A stretch of 64,000 nt of DNA from Colletotrichum lupini (taxonomy: Eukaryota > Ascomycota > Sordariomycetes > Glomerellales > Glomerellaceae). The stretch's first letter is position 1, and every line of letters begins with the position of its first letter. The notes beneath the pieces were generated by a model. The model was not told where the DNA came from and ran no database searches. It was given only the letters and a program-made list of their open reading frames with translations. Below are positions 9,258 to 22,150 of this stretch, piece by piece. The DNA is taken from assembly GCF_023278565.1 (NCBI RefSeq), contig NC_064678.1:3162001-3226000 (forward strand), read 5' to 3'. Made by a program: the position numbers and the translations under genes.

Positions 9258-12200
9258 GCCAAACCCCCCAAGGGCTCTTGACCATTCTTTTTGTATCCCA
9301 CGAGACCGATAGGAACGACTCGGGCCCGATTGGATCTGCGCGTAAGATGCAGAGTATGGGCGGTCTGCAACGCAGAGACTGTGAAGAGGATCAGCCTGTC
9401 ACGGTCGCAAGTTCGAAGATCTGAAATGTGTCCCGCACGTTTTGGAAACAGACAGGGGTATGCCAGTTTACCGCTGAACAGAAACGTGTAACTCTGGACT
9501 GAACGGAGAGGCGAGACGGCATCAGGTTGTGTCCATGTTCCGACGTCTCGAGTTGAGGGGTCAGCGCTCAGAGCGAGGAGTAGTTAGACCTTGAGCCACC
9601 TGACTCGATTTCATCTCGACATCTCGTTTGGGCGCGTTGCTGAGTACGCCAAGCCACGGATTCAATGCGTGAGTTTCTCTTTACGGACGTCTTGCTGTTG
9701 GTCTGCTTTTCGTTCGGGAAGGTCTGGCTAAGTTCGAAGAGATTCTCGGGTGATGGGAAATAGGGGGAAGAAACGATATCTGAGCGATAGGCCACTGATT
9801 GGAGATCCTCATCAGCGAGCTACCCAAGGTACGGACGGGCTGGCAATGATTGATAGTGGACAGGCTGCGCCGCTGACCGCATTAGTCGGTGTGGCCACCT
9901 GAAAGCCGCATTCCCGACGATATATTCCCGCGCTGCACTCGATAGGGGGTTTCTGCGGAAACCAGCTAAAGTGTCACGCGAGCTCTCCATGATTTCTAGA
10001 AAGACGTGATGATTAAAGGGTCTCGGATCGTGTCGCGTCGCGCCTTGGATTCGGTAATCGACGGTGCTGTATTTAGCACCGCCATTCGGCGCTATATTCA
10101 TCCTCTGGTACGAGGTTGCCTGCACTAGAGAATGCGGCCTGCTTCCAAGACCAGCGGTTTTGATCTCGCGTGATAGCAATTGGGGCGAATATGAATTATT
10201 GGACGCAATAACTCCCGCTTGACCAGATCTGAGACGATCCAAATGACGAGCAGTTCAAGAGCGGGCCTTTGACAAGTGGCCAAGTGCGATTTCAAGGCCA
10301 GTGTCATCTCCCGCACGGCGTCTAAGAAGGCTCCACGAGGGGTAGACCTCATAGCCGTCGAGTTCGATAATGGCAGGTCTCATTTGCCGCCGAAGATCTG
10401 TCAGATGACGGTGAGGGGCCCCAAAGGTACTGAGATGAACCTCCACTGTGACCAGCGACGTTCTCGATTGCCCAGCTCCGTGCGTCTTGATTTGATGCCA
10501 TCGATGCTCGACAATCTGGAATTTGGCCAGAGGAAATAGCACTGAGGTCGATGATCAGCCAGTGAGCAGACAGGGAGCCTCTCTTGGGACGAGGTGGAGC
10601 CAGGTCAGGGGTGGGTAGACTGGGTGGGTGGTCAGAGCAGAAAGTCCAGACCAGTGAGTTCGTTGGATGGTGAACCAGAGATTTCGGTCTCGTTCAGTGC
10701 CTGCCCTAACCGTGAAAGAGCTCCATGCGGGCAACTGGAGCTATGCAGCCGGAGCACAATAGCTTTGTGGCGCTGAACCATTGTATCGCCAAGGACCGAG
10801 AGGAAAAGTCACCTTCTGTAGTACGGCCCGGCCGTCAGGCGTAGGGGGCAGCAGGGCGCCAGGAAGTGAGCACAGCGCGTTAGAGAATCCGAAGCGTTAG
10901 TGCAAACTTGTGCAATTGCCAACGCGGCTTGGAGCTGCAGCTAAAGTGCGGTGTGATGGGCGATTCCCTGAAGAAAACGGTAGCATAGCAGTAGCATGAC
11001 AAGGCGAGCCGCGAGTGCATGGAAAAGCCGGTGACCTGCTGCAGACCCTCCCCCGAGACCCCGTCTGACGACCAATATTGGCTCCGTTCAACCCCGGGTC
11101 CAAATGCTCTGCATTTTCTGGAGCCTGGACCGAGAAGCGGCGGAGAAGAGTGCCCACTTCTTCCACAGGATGCCGCTTGGCGGTTGGTTCAACGGGCGCG
11201 TGGGTGCATTGGTATTGGAGTCGCTGTCGCAGTAGTCGGAGGGCATTGCTCAATGCCGATAGCTCTCCATACAATGCGGCCACATTCCATGCTACGCAAT
11301 GCCCAGTTGTGGGCGCCGTACCTCTTCGGGCAGCCGGTGCTGGAAGTTTGCAAGTCAAAGACCGCAGCCTGATTGAACCGGGCCTCTTATTAGCAGAGAT
11401 GACGTGAACCAAAGTTTTCACGTTTGGGGGCTCCAATGACACGCGTCTGAACGTGGATGGTTCAGCGATGACTTTTCTGTCTCCACGACGACTGAGACGG
11501 TTAAGAGAGGCTGATATAGTCCAAGGCCGAGCAACAGCAACATCGCTAAGGTTGATCGTTGATGACAATGTTTGGGCTTTGATGGCTCGCCTTCGCCGGT
11601 GCAAAAGGCCCGTGGTTTGATATGTGACAGCTTGGCGGTTGAGTAGAGGCGGGTGATGACAGCCCGACTGACAGTCGTGACAGCGAACCGCCGTTTTGGC
11701 AACAGAGCGTAACGGACGTGATGGATGAACGAGCGCAAGGCAAATGACGGCGATGGAGGACGAGCTTGAGATCAGGCCCCTGAGCCTCCGGAGTAGCGTT
11801 GACGATCGAGAGTTCCTAGCGTGAGCTTGTCGATGGCACCAAGTCCCAAGCACGAGGCGGAGGCAGGTGGATGGAAGCCGCCAAAAGCGCAGACAATAAC
11901 CGACAGAGTTGCGGGCCGATATGGTTCGTACTTTACGCCTACTTACGGTCAGGTCGCATCTTGCAGTTGCAGTGAAGACCTGGAGTCGCGGCCAGTGCCA
12001 GTCAGCAGTGCCAATTGCAGTCTTTTTTTTGCAGGTCATTAAGCGGTGTGGAGTCCAGAATGGAAACCTCCCACGTCGGGATAGATCCACCTCCTCACCT
12101 GCTCCTGCCCTGCTTTAGCTTGATAGGAACGCTGGAAGGAAAGTGGCCCAGCGATATGATTGCCCGCGGTGACTAAGACGAATGGACCGGACCTTAATAA

Positions 12201-15200
12201 CGGCGGAGTGGGATTGCCCGGCCATTATTACCTGTTGCTGGCTCTTAATGCCCGTTTAGCCAGGGGAAGCAAAGCCACTAGCAACGATAGGCTTCTGGAG
12301 GACAGTGGAGGCCACGAGGCCCCACTGACTTGTTCTGCAAGGTACCCGGCCCTCCAATTCACTGGCTGCAGGTACGAACCTGGAAAGAGGAAGTGCACAC
12401 CTGGTGACTGCCCTGCAAAGTGCAAAGCTGGAGCGGGAAGGAACTGTCCCGGGTGTGTACCTTCCTCACCTTATCCCGCGTGAGGCGACAGAGAGAGAAA
12501 GAGCGAGAGAAATCCAAGAAGGTAGGTACTGTTGCATTCAGTATTCTCCAATGTGACTGGTCAGTCGATAAATAAGGCACGTTACGTTAGGTTCTCCAAC
12601 AGTTGGAAGGAACCACAGCAATCAAGAGAAAAGGAGGGTTCGATTGCAAGGCCAGAACGCAGCAAACTCTTTTGGGTAATGCCGTTCGTGTTGAGTAAAA
12701 TTTGGCAGAGATGAACAGAACCATATTAGGACGAGGTCGTATTCGTCGCCCATTCGAGCCGGGCGGGAAGTTGGTAGAATCCGCAAATGCTTCTTTCTCC
12801 TTTCTTTTTCCGTCACTGCCAATGCTACGGATACATACATTTGCGCAACGGTTCGACAGTCATCGACTCATCGGTCATCGGTCCCGTGTCTCCCACATCG
12901 CTCCCACCTTATCCCGAACAGCATCATTCATATTTAGAATCATACCTCGCCGGATTCCGAAAAAGCATATTCATGCTGAGTTGCATCAGTCTCTAAATAT
13001 GGACTGGATATAGATGGATGAGTGGGCTCATTGCGCAACTAGTGTGCCTACGGTCCACGGGTACACAGTAGCTCCCAGTATGGATGCCATGTTTCCCGTA
13101 GCATCCCGCACCTTAGATAATTAGGGGACTCCGAGGCAGGTATCACCATGATTGCGGCCTCACCTGAGGTGTGTGTCCATACTGAACTTAGCACTATGTA
13201 TATGCACTCACACAAAAATAAGGGTATGAGCAATTCTCCGGCCCTCAGCTTGAGTGAAGTGACGAGGGATGAGGCATGCTCGCATGCGGCAGAACAGCGC
13301 CTTTTGTCCCATCCGCCGCTGCCAGCCTGCCCTTCATTGTTGCTTGTAGATTGCTGGGAAGAGGACCTGAAACGAGCCAACACTGGGGAAGGCGGTCATC
13401 ATCCTCCCCATGTGGCATCGCTGGCCTGCTCATCGCCTGCGTCGCGTGCGCCCTGCCTTGGTTCTGCCTTGTTCTTTGTTCCCTCAGAATGCGGTAGCAC
13501 TGGGGACAGGTCACTCCATGAGTCCGTACCTTACATACGGCGAAGTACTTGTCCCAATCACCATAGTCAGAGTTGATTACTCCTCCCCAATGTGGACAAG
13601 GCAAAAACTGTAGAATGCAGGTGAGAGGGAATCCAGAAAGGATGATTGCCTCTGCAGGGTAAGAACGCCGTGGTTTGCTGATCCACCCCGCGCCGTTCCA
13701 GGTCCCTTTTCTCATCTTTTTCATCTACGACAATTTATCTGGTCTGCGTTTAACTTCTAAGGACAAGAGGAGCACCACCTCTTGAACCCTTCATCATAGT
13801 CAAACCCCGTTGCACGCAGCACGCGGCATGCCATCGGACATTGGGCCCTTTGCCCGTCTCTCCTCTCATGCTATCCCGTCTATGACTGTCCCTCTTGTCG
13901 CAGGTGAACAAGTCTGCTCCTTGCGCAATCCTACTGTCACGATTGATCCTCGACATGGACCAGTCGCCTAAAGCCTAAACAACGAGCAAGGACTGTAAAT
14001 CCTCGCAAATCCCTCGATGATGTGTCTGCTGCTGCTGTGCCCCTCCTCGTCTCGTCTCTTCTCCCAGTGTTTTCCTCGTCTCCAAGCACCCATCACATCA
14101 CATCACATCACCATTGTCTCCGTCTCAGTCTCAGTCATACTCGAGGACCCAAGGTGGCAAGAACTGTAGTCCTTCCGACACTTCTCCATCACATCAAACC
14201 TCTCTACTACTTGCCTTCCAATCCACGGATAGGTGTCTCTGGGTGTGCCTCTCTCTCCGCCCCTCCCCTCCATCCGGACCCAGCTCTATCCTTTGCGCAC
14301 AGAGAGATGCACCATGCAAACACCCCAGATCCCTGCTTGATGCTCGTCAACCGCCAGGCCCAACCTGGCATGGGCCGGACAAGGCCGCCAGGGGTTCTCT
14401 CGACAGCCACTGTCTGTGCTTCTCTCTGACCACCCACACCACGAACAGGGGTCGCCTCTCTTTACTGGCCCTGAGACGCTCGTGGACGTCTCCTTTGCTC
14501 CCCAAATCCACCAAATGTCCCGACACCCTCTTCCCAACTTCGAGACGTGAGACGCAACAGCTCTTCCCCAAGCGACTCATTCTCAGACCAGCTTATCCCG
14601 TCCCGTTTCCGTCTATAACCATTACAACAGCAATAGCACACAGTCTTTCACACCCTCGAGGCTCGACTGTGCACTCACTCACTTACCTGGAGCTCGTGTT
14701 TCTCAACAGCTGCGCTGGTCCCAAAACACGCTCCAACATTGCATCCTTGACAGCAACCAAGATCCCGGGACTCGTGCGAATCTGCAGAAGCGCTCCGCCT
14801 CCAAAAAGAAAGACCTTCAGACACCGCTTGGGTCACACGCTCACCCTCAACATCACTCACAGTTTACCCATACACCGCTCACACCCGTGCCTGGGAGTTC
14901 GCCTGCAAACTGCAACGGGGGGTTCCAGTCGTCCACCACCCCGTCACAGCAAATCCACATAGTTTCCGATCTTAAGCTGGAAACAAGGCGCGATCGTGCG
15001 TCCCACCACCATTAAACTTCCAGGGACAACGTCAGTTCACGTCACTACCGCCCTTTTCTCGCTTTCTAGAAACACTCAAGAGCCGTCTTGCCCCCATTGC
15101 CCCGTCTGCGACTTCTCATTCTTCCGCCACATCCGCATTGGGATTGCAGACCGCGCCTACGGAAATCAGCTTGATGCGGCCTCAAATGTGCATGGGAATA

Positions 15201-15276
15201 CAGACGATCTACCTTTAGTGAAAATCCGGAGAGTTAGGGCGTATTTGCAAGAAGGACAACGGGATCAGTAGCCAAA
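9258..15276. other. 6-kb region without recognisable genes; LIM gene leader at its end
   Basis: GC-balanced sequence with no supported gene. The longest ORF (10897-12090, -, 397 codons) is Arg/Ser-rich throughout and has no domain. From about 14.0 kb the + strand becomes strongly CT/CA-rich, including four CATCA-type pentamers near 14090-14112. This resembles a fungal promoter and long 5' leader and probably belongs to the LIM gene, perhaps with a leader intron. Confidence 0.45.
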
Positions 15277-17440
15277 ATGGCCTTACCAAGGGAGTCGAGC
15301 TTTATGCCGGCCATCAAATGCTCGTCATGCGGCCTCGATGTGGAAATTTCCATGATGGGCGAGCACGTCTGCGGCGGTCCAGGAGCAGAGCGTAAGCTAT
15401 TCACACTCGATCTAAATCTTACGCAGAGTCAAGCTCACATCATTTACAGCATCGGCGCCGCCAGATCGTCCAGACAGCCTGGGCTCATATGATCAGCCGC
15501 CGCCGTTGGACAACAAGTACGGACGCATGGCACCTCCAACATTAGATACTAGTGCCGCCAGTATGCCAATAAACCCATCTTGACTCCTCGCGCGTAGTTG
15601 GCTAACCGAAGTAGATCTCCCATACTCGCGGCAAGGGCAATTAACACCTATAAGCACATCGACTGGTTCAATCAGCATCTCACCCAAGACACCGAACAGC
15701 CAGGCTATGGGCCGCAACGACGACTATTTCCAACCGCAAATCGCAAACGACTACAACTCAAGCCAACAATCTCGACGACCTGGAGGATACGGGGCATTCG
15801 ATGATGGGGACGACTACGGTTCTGAACAGATGTACCCAGGTGAACAAAAGAAGCAAGCGCCAAGTCTTCTCCAGCGTATGAACACAATCGCGCCGGGGCC
15901 TTTCGAGATGGGCAGGAGAGCGGGAGGAAGAGGAGCCACAAAGAACGCTTTCGCCCCTTCGAGACAGGATTCTTTGACTCCGGATGACAACATGACAAAC
16001 GACCGGCCACTGACTTCAGCGTCCAACCACTCCTTCATGTCTTCTGGAAGCAGCAACGCTGGCGGTATTGCGCCACCGAGACTACCAAGAAAGAATGATT
16101 ATGGAGGATTTGGGCCGCCAGGAACAACCCCCGAAGATATCGAACCCGAAACCTATGTTAGCCGCGCAGGCACCTTCCCGCGACCTAGCGAACCTATCGA
16201 GCCGCCTCTGAGAACGCCCTCAGCACCTCCTACCCGATCTGACAGGCTTAGAGGACAGCCGAACGGCGGAGAGCATGAGAGGAAGATATCAATGGGGCCC
16301 GACACATCGAGAGCTCCGCCGCCAAGAACGAGTCTTCTGCGCCCGACGACGTCTGGAAGGGATGGTGCGCCCCAAGTGGACCTGGCGAGCGAGTTCGGTT
16401 CATCAAACCCGTATCACACTCCTTCAGCTTCTACGTCGTCCGGAGCGTCCATGTTCAGCCATGGTCGCCAGGCCAGTTCTCAGAGCAGCTCACAGTCCAG
16501 CCCGGCGAATCCACGTGTACGTCGAAACCCGTCAGACGTGACCAACTTTGACAACTTGACGAACGACATTGAGTCTTCCATGGAGGCTATGAAGTCTCCT
16601 GGTATGCCGCCGCCACCACCCCAGAAACCGCTGGCGAACCCGTACTCGAATCGTCGCGCACCGCCATCTGTGGACCTTCGAGATGATCCAGCTGTGCAAG
16701 GAGGCAGACCCCGTGCGAGATCGCCACTTGCGACTCCAGACTACGACCGTCGCAACCCCATGGACCGTAATCCCATGGATCGTTACAACCAAAAACATGA
16801 GCGTCAAGCCAGCGATCAGCGCAGCGTTTCGTCTCCGCCCCGCAACCGGCCCTCGCGAGGCAACTGCAAGTCTTGTGGCGATGCCATCACTGGCAAAAGC
16901 ATTTCATCCTCAGACGGCCGTCTCACCGGACGCTACCACAAGGCGTGCTTCGTCTGCACAACATGCCGAGAGCCCTTTTCTTCAGCGGAATTCTACGTTC
17001 TCAACGACAAGCCTTACTGTGGTAACCATTATCACAAGCTCAACGGCAGCTTGTGTGGTTCCTGCAGACGTGGCATCGAGGGTCAATACCTGGAAGACGA
17101 AGAACGCATCAAGTACCACGTCGGTTGCTTCCGCTGCGGCGACTGCGGGATGTCCTTGTCAAACGGCTACTTCGAAGTCAACGGCCGATCATACTGCGAA
17201 AAGGACGCCTGGCGCCGCATGCAACCACCGCCTCGAATGGTCAACGAAGAGCGACGAGGACGCTCCCCTGGTGGTCTCGGTGTTCCCGGACAAGGTGGCC
17301 GTCGACCCAGTAACGGACAGACCGGCATGAGACCACCAATTGGCCTTCCTCGCGGGCAGAGAATGGGTCCCGGTGCCGGACTTGCGCCGCCCATGCCGCC
17401 TACCATGAACAAGCGCATGACGAGACTCGGAATGATGTAA
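15277..17440 (+). CDS. Paxillin-like LIM-domain protein, three exons
   Basis: Exons are 15277-15391, 15450-15560 and 15615-17440. The introns are 58 and 54 bases (donors GTAAGC and GTATGC; acceptors TTTACAG and AAGTAG). The product has 683 residues. The start (CCAAAATGG) has a good context. Residues 15-32 carry a CxxC...HxxC motif, likely a zinc site. Residues about 110-490 are a long disordered Ser/Pro/Arg-rich region. Two LIM zinc domains follow at about 493-546 and 555-609, with ligands C-x2-C...H-x2-C-x2-C-x2-C...C-x2-H and a final Asp in the second. A basic Gly/Pro tail ends the protein. Fungal proteins of this layout act at the cell cortex in polarised growth and septation with Rho-type GTPases; that role is by family analogy. 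LIM domains bind proteins rather than DNA. Confidence 0.85.
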
Positions 17441-20400
17441 ACCGCCAGGAATGCCAACCCGCATCCTTTCCGACTAAACGTATTCGATTCGTCGTATATG
17501 AATCATCATTTACAATGCATTTTTAATACCCCACGACACGCTTACGACCACGACACAAACCTCATCTCAACCCACCACATACACTTCCATTTTTTGTTTA
17601 CCATCTGAGTTTTATATACCCAGTCCTTTGTGGACTCTGTTGATACCTGCATCGGACGACGCGCTTGTCTCGTCTCCGTTTTGAGCATGAGCTTCACAGA
17701 AGCTCTTGAGGAAGGGGGAAGCCATTCACAACATTGGAGTCATTCCGGATTGCATGGCAAGAAGAAGCAGAGGAAGTACCTTGCAGGCGATGGGGTTGCA
17801 CACGAGTGCTTGTACAAAGCTAGCCATCGAAAGAGGCTCGCCGGTTTTGAGACCATAACCCGTAGCAAGCCCCAAGAGAAAGATCAATCTTGAGTCAATA
17901 TCTTCAACTATTTGCCAGAAATTTGTGTTGCATGTGAATTACCCGAAATCAGTCTGACTGACGATGGCACAGTCTCGGCTCGTGGCTCTCTATTTGTATT
18001 CACGTCGTATACAGTCGCCATTCATGATCAAAATAGTCTATTCTTTGATACATCTAGACCGGATGGTATCGACTTGATGGATGCAAGCTGACAAGCTCTC
18101 ATTCCGCCTCGTTGTGCGTCATCTCAGACTTGCACCCTCTACCGATCTCATCAACTTGAACATTGACCCCGACTCTCAACTTCCCTCTGCAGATACCTGA
18201 ATCTCGCAGCGAACAGGTCATTACATATGACTCTCAAGACCGTTCTTTTCATAAGATGAATCGGCCGATGGGAGCTGGACGTACTGTTCACGCGGAAGAG
18301 GACGCTGGGAGGGCACATTGTCGAGAACTCGCCATGTTCCGAGGACTCACGCAACCACTGCTGGCCTGAGAGATGAATTTTGAGGGACTGTTGTTTTCTC
18401 ATGTCGATATTTCCTCGAAGAAGATGGAACGAATGGGGTGGGCGGGCATAGGATAGATCTTGGAATAGACTGGATAGCGTCTACATATGGTAGCATGGAA
18501 AGCTTGGCATGTCCGTACTTCCCAGACTTAGATTTTCTTTCGAGGGTTAGTGGGCTTTCATTTCGAGATGAGTAGGATATTCATCATTGTGATGGCTTCA
18601 TTCAGAAGCTCTCAAGTCATTTGTCCTAGGCTTAAGTAATCATGTAAGATGCCCTAATAAGTAGGTAGGTACTTTCATGTCGAAAGTTGGTGGAGTACTT
18701 CAGTTTTGCGAAAATGTCATGCTCCACCAGGAGGTTGTTTCAAGAAGAGTGGCTAGTGTCGTGGGTTGATGAGGCTGGCATCGTGCGCTGGATACTTCGC
18801 ACGGTTGAAGGACAATCCGAGTCGCCTTGGCTGACCACATTCTGGCGCGCGGCGTGTCCGTACAGAGGACAGTGTCAGTGGTTCGTCTGGTTGAGAGTGG
18901 CCCGGTTGGGTTTCACTGCGAGCGGGTGTTCCGTGGAGCGCGTGTGCATTGCTAGATGGAAATAGAAAGAGTGGATGGGACGTCAGACGGATGGATGGCG
19001 GGCCTCTCGCTCGTTCTGAGACTGTCGAGCGTCGACACATACATAGTACACCAGGCAGTCAACGTGGTCGGACAGGAGAGGATAGAATGCCAGATGTTGT
19101 TGGATGAACGTGACGGTGGTACGCGAATTGCTGACAACTTGACAAGGTAAGGGGAAGACAAAGCAGAGCGCCCGTGCCTATTAGCCAGATGTTTTTGGCG
19201 GACGGTGGTGGATAAGGGGGATGTTGTGATTTCTTCTCTTGCTGCAGCTGTTAGACATGATACGTGAGGTCTGGCGATGGTTTGATTGGGAAGTTTCTTT
19301 TTCCCCCATCAATCTTTTCTTTCACGACGTCTCTCATTGATGGAAATGATGTGTTTGCAATTTCGAGATAAGAGCGCTCGCCCTGCGTCCACAGCCGCAA
19401 GTCACCTGCAGACTGCAGCCGGTCCCTCCTTGCCTTGCGCTGCGGTAGAGCGTAGGCAAGTGGTTATGTCGTGCGTCTTGTTTCGGAAGCTATCAGAGCA
19501 AGACTGCAATGGAAGAGACATCGAAGGGTTCGAAGTCGCGCGCAGTTATGCTGGTTTGATCTCGAGAGCACAGACTTTCTGTTCTGCTGATGCGAGGCCA
19601 AAGTGTGAGGCAGAGGGCACTGTCTATTGCGGGTGTCTGTGTGATGTGATCCTCTCCGGAGACAATGACATTCATTCAGTGGCACCTTCTTGAACGGGCA
19701 GAGGGCCGTGAAGATCTTCTTCAACTACCTCTCCCACTCCTCGAGCCGGGTCAGTTGTCTTTGTTAGTGACTTGGTGTCATAGCTGAGAATGAGCGGGAA
19801 CGGTTGGACCCGTGTATTCCCTTTGAGAAACTTGTCATCCCCTTACACGTCGCACTTCTCCTCCTTATTCGTGCGGTATCCGGACGTCGTTGCCATCTTT
19901 GCCTCGTCGTTTGCAAGGCCTTCCACACTTCCCCTCGCTGAGGCAGCCAAGACGCGTGGGATATCCGGCAGCGGCAAGGTACGTGTAAAGTGCTTTTTCA
20001 GCGTAAGGGGCTAGCTGAGCTGATGAGGTATCTCGACGCCCGAAATTGGGTGTCTCGGTACTTTGGAAGGAAAAGGCGATTAACTCGGATCGACAGGGGT
20101 GTCATGGAAAGGGGAGCTCGGGACTAGCGTGGTTTGGGAAGCGCCACTTTTTGGTGCCGTTCCTGGTTTCGCAGCGTACCTTAGCCAAGAAAATGCGGCT
20201 TGGACTGGTCAGGGAAGAGAAACAAGCCAACACCGTCTTTCAGGGCGTTCAACTTTTGGCCAAAATTTTCGGTCAAGTCGCCTCTGGTGAAGGATACTTG
20301 GCTCTTTGTTCGCGAAACAGGACCAACGGCGCGGGACCTGTGCTTGATAACCCGGCATTGAGGTCGAACGCGCGGCTTTCTTTGTCGTCTTGGTTTTTAA

Positions 20401-22150
20401 AATTTTCGTCGTTTGTCTCGTCCGGGCAGCATCAACGGGATGCAGAACAAGATGAGGTGTCCTGGTGCAATCACCCTCCTGAGATTGAGACATCCACTGA
20501 TCGCGGGCTTAACCGGCGAAACATAAGCGCGCTGCCAGCTGCCGCTATGGTGTGTAAATTTGTAAGGCATCGTGGATGGGGACGATTGCGATTAAAGTGC
20601 TTCAATATGGCTCCAGTGAATCCAGTCCAAACTTGGCTCTCCCCTTTTTTTCTGTTAGTGTCGCTTGCCGAATGCCACTGGAGTCTGGTAGAGATGTTTG
20701 GGCAGAAAAAAGAAAAAAGTCCGTCATACCGTATATCCATGCCAACTGTGACAGCAATGGTCCCGCCCATCCCGCGCGACCTGAGTCTGGTGTGATGGAT
20801 TGATTGCCGGGTGCCGGCGCCGGCAGCCAGGACCTGATTCCCATCCAATCCTCTTGTCAACAAGAGGTGGAGGGACTCAGGGAGGACCGGTGGGCGACAT
20901 TTGCGTCCCTCTTTTAGAAATTAGGTGGACGGCGGCCACTTTCTCACATAACTGGCGATCTACATCCGACTCGGAGAATGGTCGGATTTGTTACTTTGCG
21001 ACTTGTTGGTTGGCTTGCTGCTGTCTGTCTCCTTTTGCGTGTTGCAATGTGAATGCGGCGACGTACGCGGTCTATCTGCAGATATCCGCGGGACGCCTTT
21101 GGGATACCTCGAGGTACAGTTTGGACCAAAGTACCTACCTTACGTGCTTACGTGCCTTCCTTGAAGTGTAGGAGAGAGTAGGCGGCCAATTGTATGTACA
21201 TCGTTCTTTCTTATCCAATTTAGATCCCACGTCGTTCTTGTACCTTACGAGATGTACTTCGTACCCTGGGTCTCTACCTAGGTAAGCAATGGAGCAACTC
21301 GATTGGCGGTCGCCCTTTCCTCTTTTTTCTCAACTTCCTTGCTTCCCCTTCCATGATCCTCCTGCCTCTTGCCTAGTTAGTGCGCCTTCCTTTTTCTTGT
21401 CCTTCCTGCCCACTATTCTTTGCCCAGAGCTCGACTCGACCTCCTCTCTCTCCTGAGTTCTGAATCCTGGCAACCACTGCCATTGTCGTAGTCGTCTCTG
21501 TCCTTCCACCTGCCTTCCACTCCTTCTCCTTTCTTCCCCTTTCTGGCTCTTGGTGGTAGAAACAATAATCTTCCTGCAATCGCGGCAATAGCAATAAACA
21601 CTATCGTCGACATTGTCTCCGTTTCACCTCAGATCTCACCTGGATTTTGCGGAGAGGCGTGTTCCAGTCTAGACTTTTCTGTCTCTTCCTCCCTTCCCCC
21701 GCGCTACCTACTCGCCCCCCGTCCGATCCATTGCACCACACCCCCCGAAAAAAATCCCAGCTGGGTCTCCTTTGATAGGAGCCGTGCCACTCTCTAATCA
21801 ACGAGTCTTATCCAATCTCGCCAAGCCCCCATAACAGGTCCCGCTCACACTGCAGCGTTGTTGTCGTTCGAGCCAGGTTTCTTCTCGATTGGGTTTTGCG
21901 AGGCGCGCGAGAGCTCACCACGTTCCTTTCATACTTCGAAAGACCAGCGCTTCGGGTCGTCATTCCTTTGGTTGTGTGTTTTCCCGACCGCCGCAGCATG
22001 CCTCTATAGCGCCGCGGCAAACATTCCAACCGTAACCTATACCCAATCGCCCGTTCGATCAGCACCCGTTTTTTCCACAGCGGATTCTTTAATAATCCCC
22101 AGTCGACCGCCGCCCGCCGCCCGCCGCCGCTTGCCGCTGCCGCGCTGGCC
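17441..22150. other. 4.7-kb intergenic region; DUF3405 gene leader at its end
   Basis: No gene is recognised. ORFs such as 20046-20795 (+, 249 codons) have no family features and overlap others. From about 21.3 kb the + strand is pyrimidine-rich with many CTTCC/CCTTC words, typical of a long fungal 5' leader running into the gene at 22151. A TAGGTAGGTA run occurs near 18661. Confidence 0.45.

Noticed and set aside
10897..12090. 397-codon minus-strand ORF
   Set aside because: Arg/Ser/Leu-rich throughout, no domain or motif, overlapped by ORFs in other frames and in a GC-balanced region where long chance ORFs occur.
14114..14962. 282-codon plus-strand ORF upstream of the LIM gene
   Set aside because: Translation of CT/CA-rich leader sequence (Ser/Pro/Thr/His-rich), typical of a fungal 5' UTR.
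20046..20795. 249-codon plus-strand ORF
   Set aside because: No recognisable family and no splice or start context; overlapped on the opposite strand by ORFs of similar quality.
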